Part shown: positions 34,687 through 42,458 of the stretch, in pieces
How the letters are laid out: each line of letters begins with the position of its first letter
How positions within the stretch are numbered: position 1 is the first letter of the stretch
Origin: Desulfovibrio sp.
GTDB taxonomy: Bacteria > Desulfobacterota > Desulfovibrionia > Desulfovibrionales > Desulfovibrionaceae
NCBI GenBank assembly: GCA_016208105.1
Contig: JACQYS010000013.1
Location: 62,001-126,000, forward strand
Length of the DNA stretch: 64,000 bases
Direction of reading: 5' to 3'
Notes under the pieces: model-generated
The model's database searches: none
What the model was told of the DNA's origin: nothing
The model's input: only the letters and a program-made list of their open reading frames with translations
Translations under genes and position numbers: made by a program

Positions 34687-36255
34687 CTACCTCTTGAGCT
34701 GAATGACTTCCGACAGCATCTGGTCCACCGTGCTGATGACCTTGCTGTTGGCCTGGAAGCCCCTCTGGTAGGTGATCATGTTGACCATCTCCGTGGCCGT
34801 ATCCACATTCGACTGCTCCAGTTTTCCAGAGGCGATGCTGCCCATGCCGGAGTTGTTGGCGGTGCCGATGCGCGGTTCCCCGGAATCCGTGGTGGCGCTG
34901 TAGAGGTTGCTGCCTTCGCGCTCGAGCCCCTGGAGATTGGTGAAGTTGGCCAGCCCGACCACAAAGAGGCTTTTGGTCTGGTTGTTGGAGTAGGTCCCCG
35001 TAACGATACCGTCTGAATCCACCGCGATGCTTTGGAGATACCCGGAAGTGTAGCCGTCCTGGGATTGGTCCACTATGCTGAAGGCGCTGGAGTAGGCGGT
35101 GGTTGTTGTGTCGTCCGCCTTGGCGCTGGTCATGACGGGCAGGTTGTCGAAGTCGGTTCCCACCAGCGAGGCGTTGGCCACACCGCCGGTCCATCCTCCG
35201 TTCTTGGTGGTACTGTGCAGGCCGAGATCAAGCTTGATGGTGCTGGCGTTTGACGCGGTCGAAACGCTGGCGTTGGAGGATGCGGTGAAGTTCGCCGTGA
35301 AAACTGGGTAGCCATCGGAGGAGAACGTGGCAGGAACCCAGTTGGTCAAATCCTTGTAATTGCCGGTGGCGTTGGAACTCAGGGTGAAGGCGCTCATGCT
35401 CTTTACGCTTCCCGAGGAATCGAAGGTGATGGTTCCGGCCATGAGAAGGCCCGCCGAGGAGGTCGAGCTCACTTTCACTCCGTTGATGGTCCGCCCGTCC
35501 TCTGTCGGGTCGCAGGCCACCACGTATTCCCAGACATTCGCCCCAGAGGCGTTGCTCACCTTGTCGTAGTAGACGGTTACGTCGTGGGACGCTCCGGCGC
35601 TGTCGTAGACCTTAATGGTGCCCTGGTAAGAGTAGCTGGTGTCGGACAGGGCCGTTTCGGATTGCCCGGCCCAGGTTTTGAGCAGGGCGAAGAAGGGGTC
35701 GGTGGCGTCCGTGGTCTTTTCAGTGGCTGATTTGTTGAGGTTGGTGACCATGCGCATCTTGGTGGTGGCCGAGGGGCTGATCTGGAAGCTGGAGAGTTTG
35801 ATGTCTCCCAGAGACCCGATATTGGACACCTGTCCGGTGGTGGAATTGGTATAGGCCTTCCAGCCCTGGACCACGTAGCCGTTGGGGTCCACCAGATAGC
35901 CGTTGTTGTCGAATTCGAAGTTCCCGGCGCGGGTGTAGTAGGTCTTGTCGGTATTGGGGTTGTTCACCATGAAGAAGCCGTTGCCGCTTATGGCCAGGTC
36001 CGTGGCGGAGCTGGTGGTCTCGAAGGCCCCCTGGGAGAAGTCGCCGTAGATGCTGGCGATGTCCGCGCCGAGCCCCACCTGGCCGTAGGTGTTGCCCGTG
36101 GAAATGTTCTGGTAGAAGAAATCTTCGAATTGTGTTGCGGAACGCTTGAACCCCATGGTGCTGGAGTTGGCCAGGTTGTTGCCCACAACGGACATGGCTT
36201 GGCTGTGGACGGTGAGGCCGGCTATCCCGCTGTACATGGCTGATATGAGACTCAT
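34687..36255 (-). CDS. flgE: flagellar hook protein FlgE
   Basis: FlgE polymerises into the hook. The 522-residue protein has the N-terminal MYSGIAGLTVHSQAMSVVGN and NLANSSTMGFKRS blocks, the ATDLAISGNGFFMV motif, FlgE D2-type beta domains, and the C-terminal EMVNMITYQRGFQANSKVI helix. It is 24 bases downstream of flgD with a good ribosome-binding site (aaggagaat). Confidence 0.95.
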   Translation of the reverse strand: MSLISAMYSGIAGLTVHSQAMSVVGNNLANSSTMGFKRSATQFEDFFYQNISTGNTYGQVGLGADIASIYGDFSQGAFETTSSATDLAISGNGFFMVNNPNTDKTYYTRAGNFEFDNNGYLVDPNGYVVQGWKAYTNSTTGQVSNIGSLGDIKLSSFQISPSATTKMRMVTNLNKSATEKTTDATDPFFALLKTWAGQSETALSDTSYSYQGTIKVYDSAGASHDVTVYYDKVSNASGANVWEYVVACDPTEDGRTINGVKVSSTSSAGLLMAGTITFDSSGSVKSMSAFTLSSNATGNYKDLTNWVPATFSSDGYPVFTANFTASSNASVSTASNASTIKLDLGLHSTTKNGGWTGGVANASLVGTDFDNLPVMTSAKADDTTTTAYSSAFSIVDQSQDGYTSGYLQSIAVDSDGIVTGTYSNNQTKSLFVVGLANFTNLQGLEREGSNLYSATTDSGEPRIGTANNSGMGSIASGKLEQSNVDTATEMVNMITYQRGFQANSKVISTVDQMLSEVIQLKR

Positions 36256-36279
36256 AGGAATTCTCCTTTCGTTGGGCGG

Positions 36280-36957
36280 TTAGGCGTCGGTGTCGGTCAC
36301 GCTTTGGATATTGGACAGGCTCACTTCCCTTCCATCCTTGAGCGTGAGCATGATGGTCCCGCTCGACACGGACACGCCGGTCACCACGCCGGAAACCGTA
36401 GTGCTGGCCGTCACTTCGTTGCCGTCCGCGTCAGACCCGGCGATTGCGATGGAGTATGTTCCGTCGTCCACAACCTTCCCGTCGCTGTCCAAACCATCCC
36501 ACTGGAAGGTGTAGTCGCCGGCCTCCTTGCTCCCGATGTTCACTGTTCTGACGAGGTCCCCGTCGGAACTGTAGACGTAGGCTTTGAGCGTTGTGACGTC
36601 CGAATCCAGGGTGTAGGTGGTCGAGGAAGCCGTGCCGTCTTCCACCGAGAGGGAATAACCTGAGGCCATGACCGTCTTTCCTATGTAGGAGGCTGCACTC
36701 GTCGCGGTCTGGAGGTTCAGCGCGGTGAGAGCGGAGGTGAGGGTCGTATTCATATTGGTCATCTGTTCCAGCATGGAGAACTGGGTCAGCTGACCGATCA
36801 TCTCGGCAGGGTCCGTGGAGTTGAAGGGATCCTGATTTTCGAGCTGAGCGACGAGAATGCTCAGGAAGTCGTCCTTGCCCAAGGAGGACGATACCGTGTC
36901 CGTTGTGCTGCTGGCAGTAATGCTGTTGAGATACGAAGTGGTGTCGATATACGTCAT
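36280..36957 (-). CDS. flgD: flagellar hook-capping protein FlgD
   Basis: FlgD forms the temporary cap on which FlgE assembles. The 225-residue protein has the N-terminal LGKDDFLSILVAQLENQDPF and the STDPAEMIGQLTQFSMLEQMTN helix, then a FlgD Ig-like/TUDOR domain with FQWDGLDSDGKVVDDGTYSI. ATG 36957 was chosen for its aaggagac site; a longer frame to 37014 crosses the leader. It is the first gene of the hook operon. Confidence 0.94.
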   Translation of the reverse strand: MTYIDTTSYLNSITASSTTDTVSSSLGKDDFLSILVAQLENQDPFNSTDPAEMIGQLTQFSMLEQMTNMNTTLTSALTALNLQTATSAASYIGKTVMASGYSLSVEDGTASSTTYTLDSDVTTLKAYVYSSDGDLVRTVNIGSKEAGDYTFQWDGLDSDGKVVDDGTYSIAIAGSDADGNEVTASTTVSGVVTGVSVSSGTIMLTLKDGREVSLSNIQSVTDTDA

Positions 36958-37034
36958 GGCGACTGTCTCCTTGTGTTCTGCACGTTTCCCTACCAGCCGC
37001 CATGGACGTACCATGGCGGAGATCCTAGCGACCG

Positions 37035-37059
37035 GGAATGCGAAGAAGACAATCGGCGT
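37035..37059 (-). repeat. left arm of a 25-bp inverted repeat in the flgD leader
   Basis: This 25-base sequence is repeated in inverted orientation at 38059-38083 with one mismatch (24 of 25). Read on the minus strand, it includes GCCGATTG, a sigma-28-like -10 box facing flgD; the matching -35 is poor (CAAAGCAA near 37071-37078 at the wrong spacing). The two arms bracket about 1 kb containing the second sigma/zinc-finger pair. Confidence 0.6.
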
Positions 37060-37129
37060 AAAATCTATCTTTGCTTTGTCGCGAAATAATTGGCGTATGC
37101 TTTTCTAGATGAGTGTCACATCCATATTA

Positions 37130-37450
37130 TTAGTTATATCTCTCAATTGTAAGAGTCGCATGACTCCCATACACATTGCGTAAACGTGCTTTGCGCTGCG
37201 TATCTCCCCCCCATACAATGCTTTTCCCCTTTTGCACGCAAACCGGGTCCAGCTCCAGACCACTCACATCCATCAACGACCGCAACTCATCCAGGGCCCT
37301 CCGGCATTTCTCACACCGCCGGATGTGTTCCCTCCACCTAGCATCCTCGTCCTGGGTGAGCGCGCCATCCAGGAAGGCGGCCATTCCGTTGGATCCAGGG
37401 CACTTCATGCCCAAACCCTCATCCACAGTTCCATCACTGGTACGCGCCAC
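37130..37450 (-). CDS. zinc-finger anti-sigma-like protein (second pair)
   Basis: A 106-residue soluble protein with a zf-HC2-like motif: KCPGSNGMAAFLDGAL followed by H-x3-C-x2-C in HIRRCEKCRRAL. The GTG start at 37450 overlaps the end of the sigma-like gene by 17 bases, so the two are translationally coupled; an ATG at 37408 is an alternative. The layout copies the pair at 28226-29207, but the sequences differ. The C-terminal 30 residues are basic and unlike a known domain. Confidence 0.65.
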   Translation of the reverse strand: MARTSDGTVDEGLGMKCPGSNGMAAFLDGALTQDEDARWREHIRRCEKCRRALDELRSLMDVSGLELDPVCVQKGKSIVWGGDTQRKARLRNVYGSHATLTIERYN

Positions 37451-38039
37451 CTGTCTTCAAGAAGCGCCACTCCTGCTGCAGCCGCTCCATGGCTTGCCAT
37501 TGCAGCGTCAGCACCTCATCCGAAGAGACCCCGAGCATGTTCGCCGCCTGGTGGACCGTGCATCCTTCTCCGTACAAAAGACGCAACACGCACTTTTGCG
37601 AAGGAGAGAACATGTCATCAAGGCCATCCAGGTATTCCTCAGCACCTGACACGTTAACATTCATGCACCGGAATATATCTGACACTGATGATCGCGAATA
37701 ATGAGCATTCCGAATATAATCCAATGCGATCTCTCTCGACAAAACGACAACGCATGTCTGCACCGAGCAACGCTCTAAACTGTCAAAATATGTCGGAACA
37801 GCTATCTCATCGCGCAGTTTATTCATAATGATTTTCTTTATCATGGAGACATCATTCTCTTTATCGTGACCAACATGTTTACATAAGCATATCCTGACTA
37901 CACTGTCCACCATGTTCCATATGTCGTGAGCCATGTTCATATTCAACATGAACATCTCCGCCACAAGATCCACAGCACATTCGAAATCATCACAAGTGGA
38001 ATACATGATTTTCTCCACATTCTTATGGATGTCCGTCAT
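37434..38039 (-). CDS. divergent sigma-70-like regulator, region-4 HTH clear
   Basis: A 201-residue protein whose C-terminus (MFSPSQKCVLRLLYGEGCTVHQAANMLGVSS in part) is a sigma region 4-type HTH. The N-terminal part is helical but region 2 is hard to recognise, with several cysteines. Codon use is AT-rich compared with nearby genes, suggesting transfer. The ATG at 38039 is chosen; the frame is open to 38132 through the right inverted-repeat arm. Its partner is the overlapping zinc-finger gene. It may be a divergent ECF factor or a DNA-binding regulator derived from one. Confidence 0.6.
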   Translation of the reverse strand: MTDIHKNVEKIMYSTCDDFECAVDLVAEMFMLNMNMAHDIWNMVDSVVRICLCKHVGHDKENDVSMIKKIIMNKLRDEIAVPTYFDSLERCSVQTCVVVLSREIALDYIRNAHYSRSSVSDIFRCMNVNVSGAEEYLDGLDDMFSPSQKCVLRLLYGEGCTVHQAANMLGVSSDEVLTLQWQAMERLQQEWRFLKTGGAYQ

Positions 38040-38058
38040 AACTTCAGCAACGCGCAAG

Positions 38059-38083
38059 ACGCCGATTGTCTTTTTCGCATTCC
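38059..38083 (+). repeat. right arm of the 25-bp inverted repeat
   Basis: Inverted copy of 37035-37059 (24 of 25 bases), located 20 bases upstream of the sigma-like gene's start. Weaker similarity continues outwards, with TCCATGG placed 36 bases from the GCATTCC end in one copy and 41 in the other. It could be the remnant of an inverted duplication or the ends of a small element. Confidence 0.55.
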
Positions 38084-38577
38084 TTGCCAGAATATACGGA
38101 GGCGCCAGACCAAACATCCATGGCCGGATCAAAAAAGTGTGGAAAAACCCTAAAGTCGAGGATTTGACAAAAAATAACAGCGCTATTTCAGGCTGTTGTC
38201 TCCATGAAGAGTGTGAGAAAAACTTCGTATGACTCGCAGGTTTGCCTGAATATGAACCCAGACCACCTTAATAAAATCATCCCGGCGCACCGCTCGCCAA
38301 ACACTCAGGGCAACAATAGGGCTCCGTGACACTTTACTCTGCATCCGATCGGAATTTTTGGCAGATTTTCGGCTTCTATTGACCTTGGCTGGTCAAACTC
38401 TGCGTATTAGCAGAATGCTCTTCGCATCAACGAAAGATTTTTAGGAGGAAACTCTCAAAATCACAGGGGGGAGCACAACTCCAAGACACTTGGATCACGC
38501 AGTGCTCTCGCCATAATCAGCCCTTTTCCTTGCGCCCGCGCGGTGTCATATGCTATGCTTCTAAGTGGGAGGATTTC
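38084..38577. other. AT-rich intergenic region with a TTGACC-N6-GGTCAA dyad
   Basis: The gap between the divergent sigma-like gene and the secreted-protein gene has no gene I can support. It holds TGTGGAAAAACC at 38138-38149 (a 12-mer shared, inverted, with 28808-28819), a TTGACA at about 38163, and the perfect dyad TTGACC/GGTCAA at 38379-38384 and 38391-38396, which is a reasonable operator. A good aggagg-type site precedes the next ATG. Confidence 0.4.
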
Positions 38578-39111
38578 ATGATGAATAAGGCATATCTCTC
38601 ACCGGTATTATTTTTATTGATCTTCACGTCTCATGCGTGGGGGCAAACGACCTACAGTGGCGAAATGATTTCTTACCAGGGCGATTTCAGGCAGTTCGAC
38701 GTTTTCGGTGCAGGCCCCGTGACCGGCTCTGTTTCCGGGAACACCCTGACAATAACTTCTCAGGGCGGGAAATATACGTATAACGGCTACCAGGACCCAA
38801 AATATACCTTCGATTGGTCCATCAGCCTTGACAAAAATGTAGCTAGCGCCATGACTACAGGAAGCGGGGTCACAACCTATCAAGGAACCTTCACATACGG
38901 CCAAGTGAGCGGTTCGCAATCGATCAATGGGTCAGGACAGCTGAACGGCTCAACCAGCAACGGCACCTTGACTCTGCAGACCTACAACGGCCGCATGGGT
39001 GTAAACGGAGTCAATCCCGCAAATACTACGGTCGACGACTGGAACACGGCAGCTTTCAACTGGAACATGTCCATGCCCACCAGCGCCGTTCGCTCTTGGC
39101 TTGGTCTTTAA
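38578..39111 (+). CDS. secreted beta-rich orphan protein
   Basis: A 177-residue protein with a Sec signal peptide (AYLSPVLFLLIFTSHAWG, cleavage near AWG-QT). The mature part is rich in Ser, Thr, Gly, Asn and Tyr in alternating patterns typical of beta-sheet, with no cysteine or metal motif. Two starts (ATG ATG) follow a strong ggagg. It stands alone between AT-rich DNA and a perfect 25-bp hairpin. I do not recognise the family; an extracellular or periplasmic structural or adhesive role is only a guess. Confidence 0.65.
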   Translation: MMNKAYLSPVLFLLIFTSHAWGQTTYSGEMISYQGDFRQFDVFGAGPVTGSVSGNTLTITSQGGKYTYNGYQDPKYTFDWSISLDKNVASAMTTGSGVTTYQGTFTYGQVSGSQSINGSGQLNGSTSNGTLTLQTYNGRMGVNGVNPANTTVDDWNTAAFNWNMSMPTSAVRSWLGL

Positions 39112-39129
39112 TTCAAAGCGAAAGAACCC

Positions 39130-39181
39130 ATCCAAAAGCAGACAGCCCTAGTCACATGACTAGGGCTGTCTGCTTTTGGAT
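39130..39181. terminator. perfect 25-bp inverted repeat, likely bidirectional terminator
   Basis: Arms at 39130-39154 and 39157-39181 are perfectly complementary, with only CA between. The arms contain AAAA/TTTT rather than being followed by a T-tract. It sits 18 bases after the secreted-protein gene and 137 bases beyond the end of the convergent PP-loop gene. The length and perfection exceed a normal terminator. Confidence 0.65.
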
Positions 39182-39318
39182 GAACACTCACCAACAACCT
39201 GAAATATATTTTAAAACTTAGATTTTGCGGGTCATACACGGCATTCGCTCAACCGCAAAAGGACTCCGGTACGTCCCTTCGTGCGGAATCATTGTATCCC
39301 TACTCCATCAAATAACTC

Positions 39319-40386
39319 TTAATACCCATCATCTTCGTCCGTTTCCGCGAACATGGCCTTCTTGACCGGCACCAGTTCCTCCCAGGACATGTCGGCAAGC
39401 CCCAGGCGCGACACGCGGCTTGGCGTCACCACAACCTCGCGTGTTTCACCATTACGAGTAAGCGACACACGCACCGGGATTCCCGTGGCAACGGCCTTGG
39501 GACAATAAGACACAACAAGCGCAGCAGCGTCGCAAAGCGACTCCTCGTTCCAATCCGCACCCGGAAGCGGACGCACCAAGCCGAACGGGCCCGGGAAATC
39601 GACAACATCAAGGACCCAGTCGCCGGTTTCGGCCAACCCAAGGAGCGATTCGTTATCCACCTGGTTGCGCCCCATGGCCAGCCAATAAGGCCCGGACCAA
39701 AACTGACGGCCCACGTTGGCCAGCAGGAAGTCCTCCGCGCGAGCTGGCTTGGCGTGTTGAAAAATGAGCACATATCGTTTGGCGGATTCGAACTCGGTGA
39801 GCTTGCACCCCCCGGCGGGCTGGGGAATCTTTTTGAGGCCCATCTCTCTGGCCAATCTGAACTGCGGTTTTCGGGTTCGCCCTCCAAAACTATGCAGCTT
39901 TTCGCGATCCACCAGGCCTGAGTCTTCCATGGGCGTGGGTTTCATGTTCTTGGCGCACAATGGGCGCAGGAGCACGTCCCGCACACCTGCGTCCCGGCTG
40001 ATGACGTCCAGGGCATCCCGCCGCTGAGACATCGGGCGCTGTCCTTTCACCTCGCCGGTAACCAGAAACTTAACCCCGTACGCCTCCATAAGCTCTCTGC
40101 ATTGCGATAGCATGAGGATCTTGCAGTCCACACACGGATTAAGCCCCTTGCCAACGCCATGTTCCGGCCCTTGGAGCATCATGGCCACATACCGGACGCT
40201 AACGTCCACCGGTTCAATGTCCAGACCGTAATCCGCGGACCACTGCGCGATTTTGTCCGGATGGCCGAAAAAGGGACTCACGAAATGCAGACCCAACACG
40301 GAAAGCCCCTGGGCTTGCACGGTCTTGGCCGCAAGAATGGAGTCCAGGCCCCCGGAGAACATGGCCAGCGCGTCGTATTTTTTCAT
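39319..40386 (-). CDS. PP-loop (ThiI/MnmA-like) protein with NFACT-R-like tail
   Basis: A 355-residue protein. The N-terminus has an ATP-pyrophosphatase loop, MFSGGLDSILAAKTV, and two candidate catalytic cysteines in NPCVDCKI (about 100) and PAGGCKLTE (about 205), like tRNA thiolases. The last 150 residues resemble the NFACT-R RNA-binding domain (MGRNQVDNESLL...VVDFPGPFGLVRP). Together they suggest tRNA sulfur modification, inferred from domains. ATG 40386 fits the PP-loop start; the frame is open upstream. It converges on the secreted-protein gene. Confidence 0.75.
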   Translation of the reverse strand: MKKYDALAMFSGGLDSILAAKTVQAQGLSVLGLHFVSPFFGHPDKIAQWSADYGLDIEPVDVSVRYVAMMLQGPEHGVGKGLNPCVDCKILMLSQCRELMEAYGVKFLVTGEVKGQRPMSQRRDALDVISRDAGVRDVLLRPLCAKNMKPTPMEDSGLVDREKLHSFGGRTRKPQFRLAREMGLKKIPQPAGGCKLTEFESAKRYVLIFQHAKPARAEDFLLANVGRQFWSGPYWLAMGRNQVDNESLLGLAETGDWVLDVVDFPGPFGLVRPLPGADWNEESLCDAAALVVSYCPKAVATGIPVRVSLTRNGETREVVVTPSRVSRLGLADMSWEELVPVKKAMFAETDEDDGY

Positions 40387-40507
40387 GAATCCGATGGGTT
40401 TTTCCTTGGATGATTTTGGCAATTGGAGTGCCACAAAGCACCGGCTCTCCCGAGCCGCCGCCATGCCCTACCAACGATGGTCGCAAAAGGCGATACTCGT
40501 GTGATGT

Positions 40508-40623
40508 CCTCGAAATGCAGTGATGCGAAGCCTCACTGCATTTCGAGGAGGATCGTCCGCCGGAAAGTGTGATTTCCGGCTCTCTCACGGAGCCTGCGGC
40601 TCCAAGGCCGCCTTCCGGCGGCC
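40508..40623. repeat. four consecutive perfect hairpins between mscL and the PP-loop gene
   Basis: In 116 bases there are four perfect inverted repeats in a row: 16-bp arms 40508-40523/40533-40548, 8-bp arms 40559-40566/40573-40580, 6-bp arms 40589-40594/40598-40603 and 7-bp arms 40606-40612/40617-40623. They occupy the gap (40387-40668) downstream of mscL and upstream of the PP-loop gene, both on the minus strand. The block could hold the mscL terminator plus a structured RNA leader, or be a dispersed REP-like element. Confidence 0.6.
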
Positions 40624-40668
40624 CTGTGTCGCGTCTTTTTCGTGGACACTTTATTCGTGGATGCGAAA

Positions 40669-41076
40669 CTAGGGCTGCCGCGCTTTGAGAAGGTCGCGGA
40701 TTTCCATAAGCAGCGCTATATCCGGAGGCGGCGCTGCGACATGGTCTTCAGGCTGTGCTCCTCTGCGCTTGAGGGCGTTTATTCCCTTGACCATCATAAA
40801 GATGGCGAACGCGACAATTGTGAAATCGACGAGTGTCTGTATGAAGTTGCCATAGTTCAACGTGGCGCTTTTCATTCCCTCAAGTGGCGGGGAGAGAGTA
40901 AGTTTTAGACTGGTAAAATCCACTCCTCCGAGCAGCATACCTATCGGCGGCATCACCACATCCGCCACCAGCGAAGATACTATCTTGCCGAACGACGCAC
41001 CGATTATCACACCCACAGCGAGGTCCATGACATTGCCCCGCATGGCAAATTCCTTGAATTCTTTTAGAAAGCTCAT
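40669..41076 (-). CDS. mscL: large-conductance mechanosensitive channel
   Basis: MscL opens under membrane tension to release solutes on osmotic downshock. The 135-residue inner-membrane protein has the N-terminal [24 protein letters not shown], the first pore helix through [13 protein letters not shown], the second helix near [14 protein letters not shown] and a short cytoplasmic helix. ATG 41076 has an aggagg site. It is divergent from recA. Confidence 0.95.
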   Translation of the reverse strand: MSFLKEFKEFAMRGNVMDLAVGVIIGASFGKIVSSLVADVVMPPIGMLLGGVDFTSLKLTLSPPLEGMKSATLNYGNFIQTLVDFTIVAFAIFMMVKGINALKRRGAQPEDHVAAPPPDIALLMEIRDLLKARQP

Positions 41077-41191
41077 ATGTCCTCCTCGTGATAATTTGCC
41101 AAGAGCGTACTCTTGCCACTGTATCATGACAACAATTTCGGCATACGGAACGATCCGGAAATGGCCGTTGCCCCTTGGCGGAGCTTTTGCT

Positions 41192-41206
41192 ATGCCCCTT
41201 GGGCAT
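41192..41206 (+). promoter_or_regulatory. ATGCCC-CTT-GGGCAT dyad upstream of recA
   Basis: A perfect 6-bp palindrome with a 3-base spacer, 28 bases before the recA start. It may be a repressor site; it does not match the classic E. coli LexA box, so the assignment to SOS control is only a suggestion. Confidence 0.3.
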
Positions 41207-41233
41207 TTCCCACTTTCCACAAGGATGTTCCCC

Positions 41234-42274
41234 ATGGCCAAAAAAGCCGCCGGTTCGCCCCAGGACGCCCGCCTGGAAGCCCTGACTACCGCCCTGACCA
41301 CCATCGAGCGCAAATACGGGCAAGGCTCCGTCATGCGCATGGACGAGGAAACCCACGCCGCCATCCCGTCCATCCCCACCGGGTCCATCGCGCTGGACCT
41401 TGCTCTGGGCATCGGCGGCATCCCAAAAGGGCGCGTAGCTGAGATTTACGGGCCAGAATCCTCTGGCAAGACCACCCTTGCCCTGCACCTCATCGCCCAG
41501 GTGCAGAAACTGGGTGGCACCGCGGCCTTCATCGACGCCGAACACGCCCTGGACATCAACTACGCCAAGCGTTTGGGTGTTAAGACTGATGAGCTGCTCA
41601 TCTCGCAGCCCGATTATGGTGAACAGGCCCTGGACATCACCGACCTCCTGGTCCGGTCCGGTGCCGTGGACGTTATAGTGATCGACTCTGTGGCCGCGCT
41701 CATCCCCCAGGCCGAACTGGAAGGAGAGATGGGCGAGACCCAGGTGGGCTCACAGGCAAGGCTCATGAGTCACGCCCTGCGCAAGCTCACCAGCACCATC
41801 CACAAGTCCCATGCCGCTGTGGTCTTCATCAACCAGATTCGCATGAAAATCGGCGTCACCGGTTACGGCAGCCCCGAGACCACCACCGGCGGCAACGCCC
41901 TGAAATTCTACGCCTCCGTGCGTTTGGACATCCGCCGCATCCAGACTTTGAAGGACAAGGAGGAAGTCTACGGTTCTCGCTGCCGGGTGAAAGTGGTGAA
42001 GAACAAGGTGGCCCCGCCCTTCCGCGAAGCCCAGTTCGACATCCTTTACGGCACCGGGATCTCACGCGAAGGCGAGATCATCGACATGGGCGTGGAGATG
42101 AACATCATCGACAAATCCGGGGCATGGTTCGCTTACGGTACCGAGCGCCTGGGGCAGGGCAAGGAAAACGTACGGGCCTTCTTGCTGGAACATCCTGAGA
42201 TAAAGCAACAGATTGAAGACAAGATATACGAGCACCTGGGTTTGAAAGAACCCAGAGCTGCAGAGCAAGAATAG
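41234..42274 (+). CDS. recA: recombinase RecA
   Basis: RecA coats single-stranded DNA, drives strand exchange and activates LexA cleavage. The 346-residue protein has Walker [10 protein letters not shown], the [10 protein letters not shown] region, Walker [14 protein letters not shown]1/L2 loop sequence near [12 protein letters not shown] and [17 protein letters not shown], and [13 protein letters not shown]. The C-terminus is acidic. The ATG at 41234 follows aagga; a long upstream frame on this strand is an artefact over mscL. It is followed by a structured intergenic region before alaS. Confidence 0.98.
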   Translation: MAKKAAGSPQDARLEALTTALTTIERKYGQGSVMRMDEETHAAIPSIPTGSIALDLALGIGGIPKGRVAEIYGPESSGKTTLALHLIAQVQKLGGTAAFIDAEHALDINYAKRLGVKTDELLISQPDYGEQALDITDLLVRSGAVDVIVIDSVAALIPQAELEGEMGETQVGSQARLMSHALRKLTSTIHKSHAAVVFINQIRMKIGVTGYGSPETTTGGNALKFYASVRLDIRRIQTLKDKEEVYGSRCRVKVVKNKVAPPFREAQFDILYGTGISREGEIIDMGVEMNIIDKSGAWFAYGTERLGQGKENVRAFLLEHPEIKQQIEDKIYEHLGLKEPRAAEQE

Positions 42275-42280
42275 ATTCCT

Positions 42281-42439
42281 TGCGGGGCTCTGCCCGCACC
42301 CCGCCAGGGGGAGGCTCTCCCCCTGGACCCGGCAATGGCTTCGCGTCGCATACTGCATTGCCGGTGTACGACGCGAAGCTCGCTAAAGTTTTTGAAGGAG
42401 AGCTCGAGAGGGAACTTTTTTCAAAAAGTTCCCTCTCGA
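42281..42439 (+). repeat. structured recA-alaS intergenic region with interleaved inverted repeats
   Basis: Hairpins in order: TGCGGG/CCCGCA (42281-42298); a perfect 10-bp stem, arms 42304-42313 and 42317-42326; a pair a/a' (CCGGCAATG 42329-42337 with CATTGCCGG 42356-42364) interleaved with b/b' (42338-42348 with 42369-42379, 11 bp); and a perfect 17-bp stem, arms 42404-42420 and 42423-42439, two-base loop. a and b are adjacent, so a-a' and b-b' cannot form together. The last stem could end recA transcription; alaS starts 19 bases later. Confidence 0.6.
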
Positions 42440-42458
42440 AATTCTTGAGGAGACACGT

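Noticed and set aside
42329-42379. H-type pseudoknot between recA and alaS
   Set aside because: The pairing order a-b-a'-b' fits, but there is no base between a and b to cross an 11-bp stem, so alternative helices are more likely.
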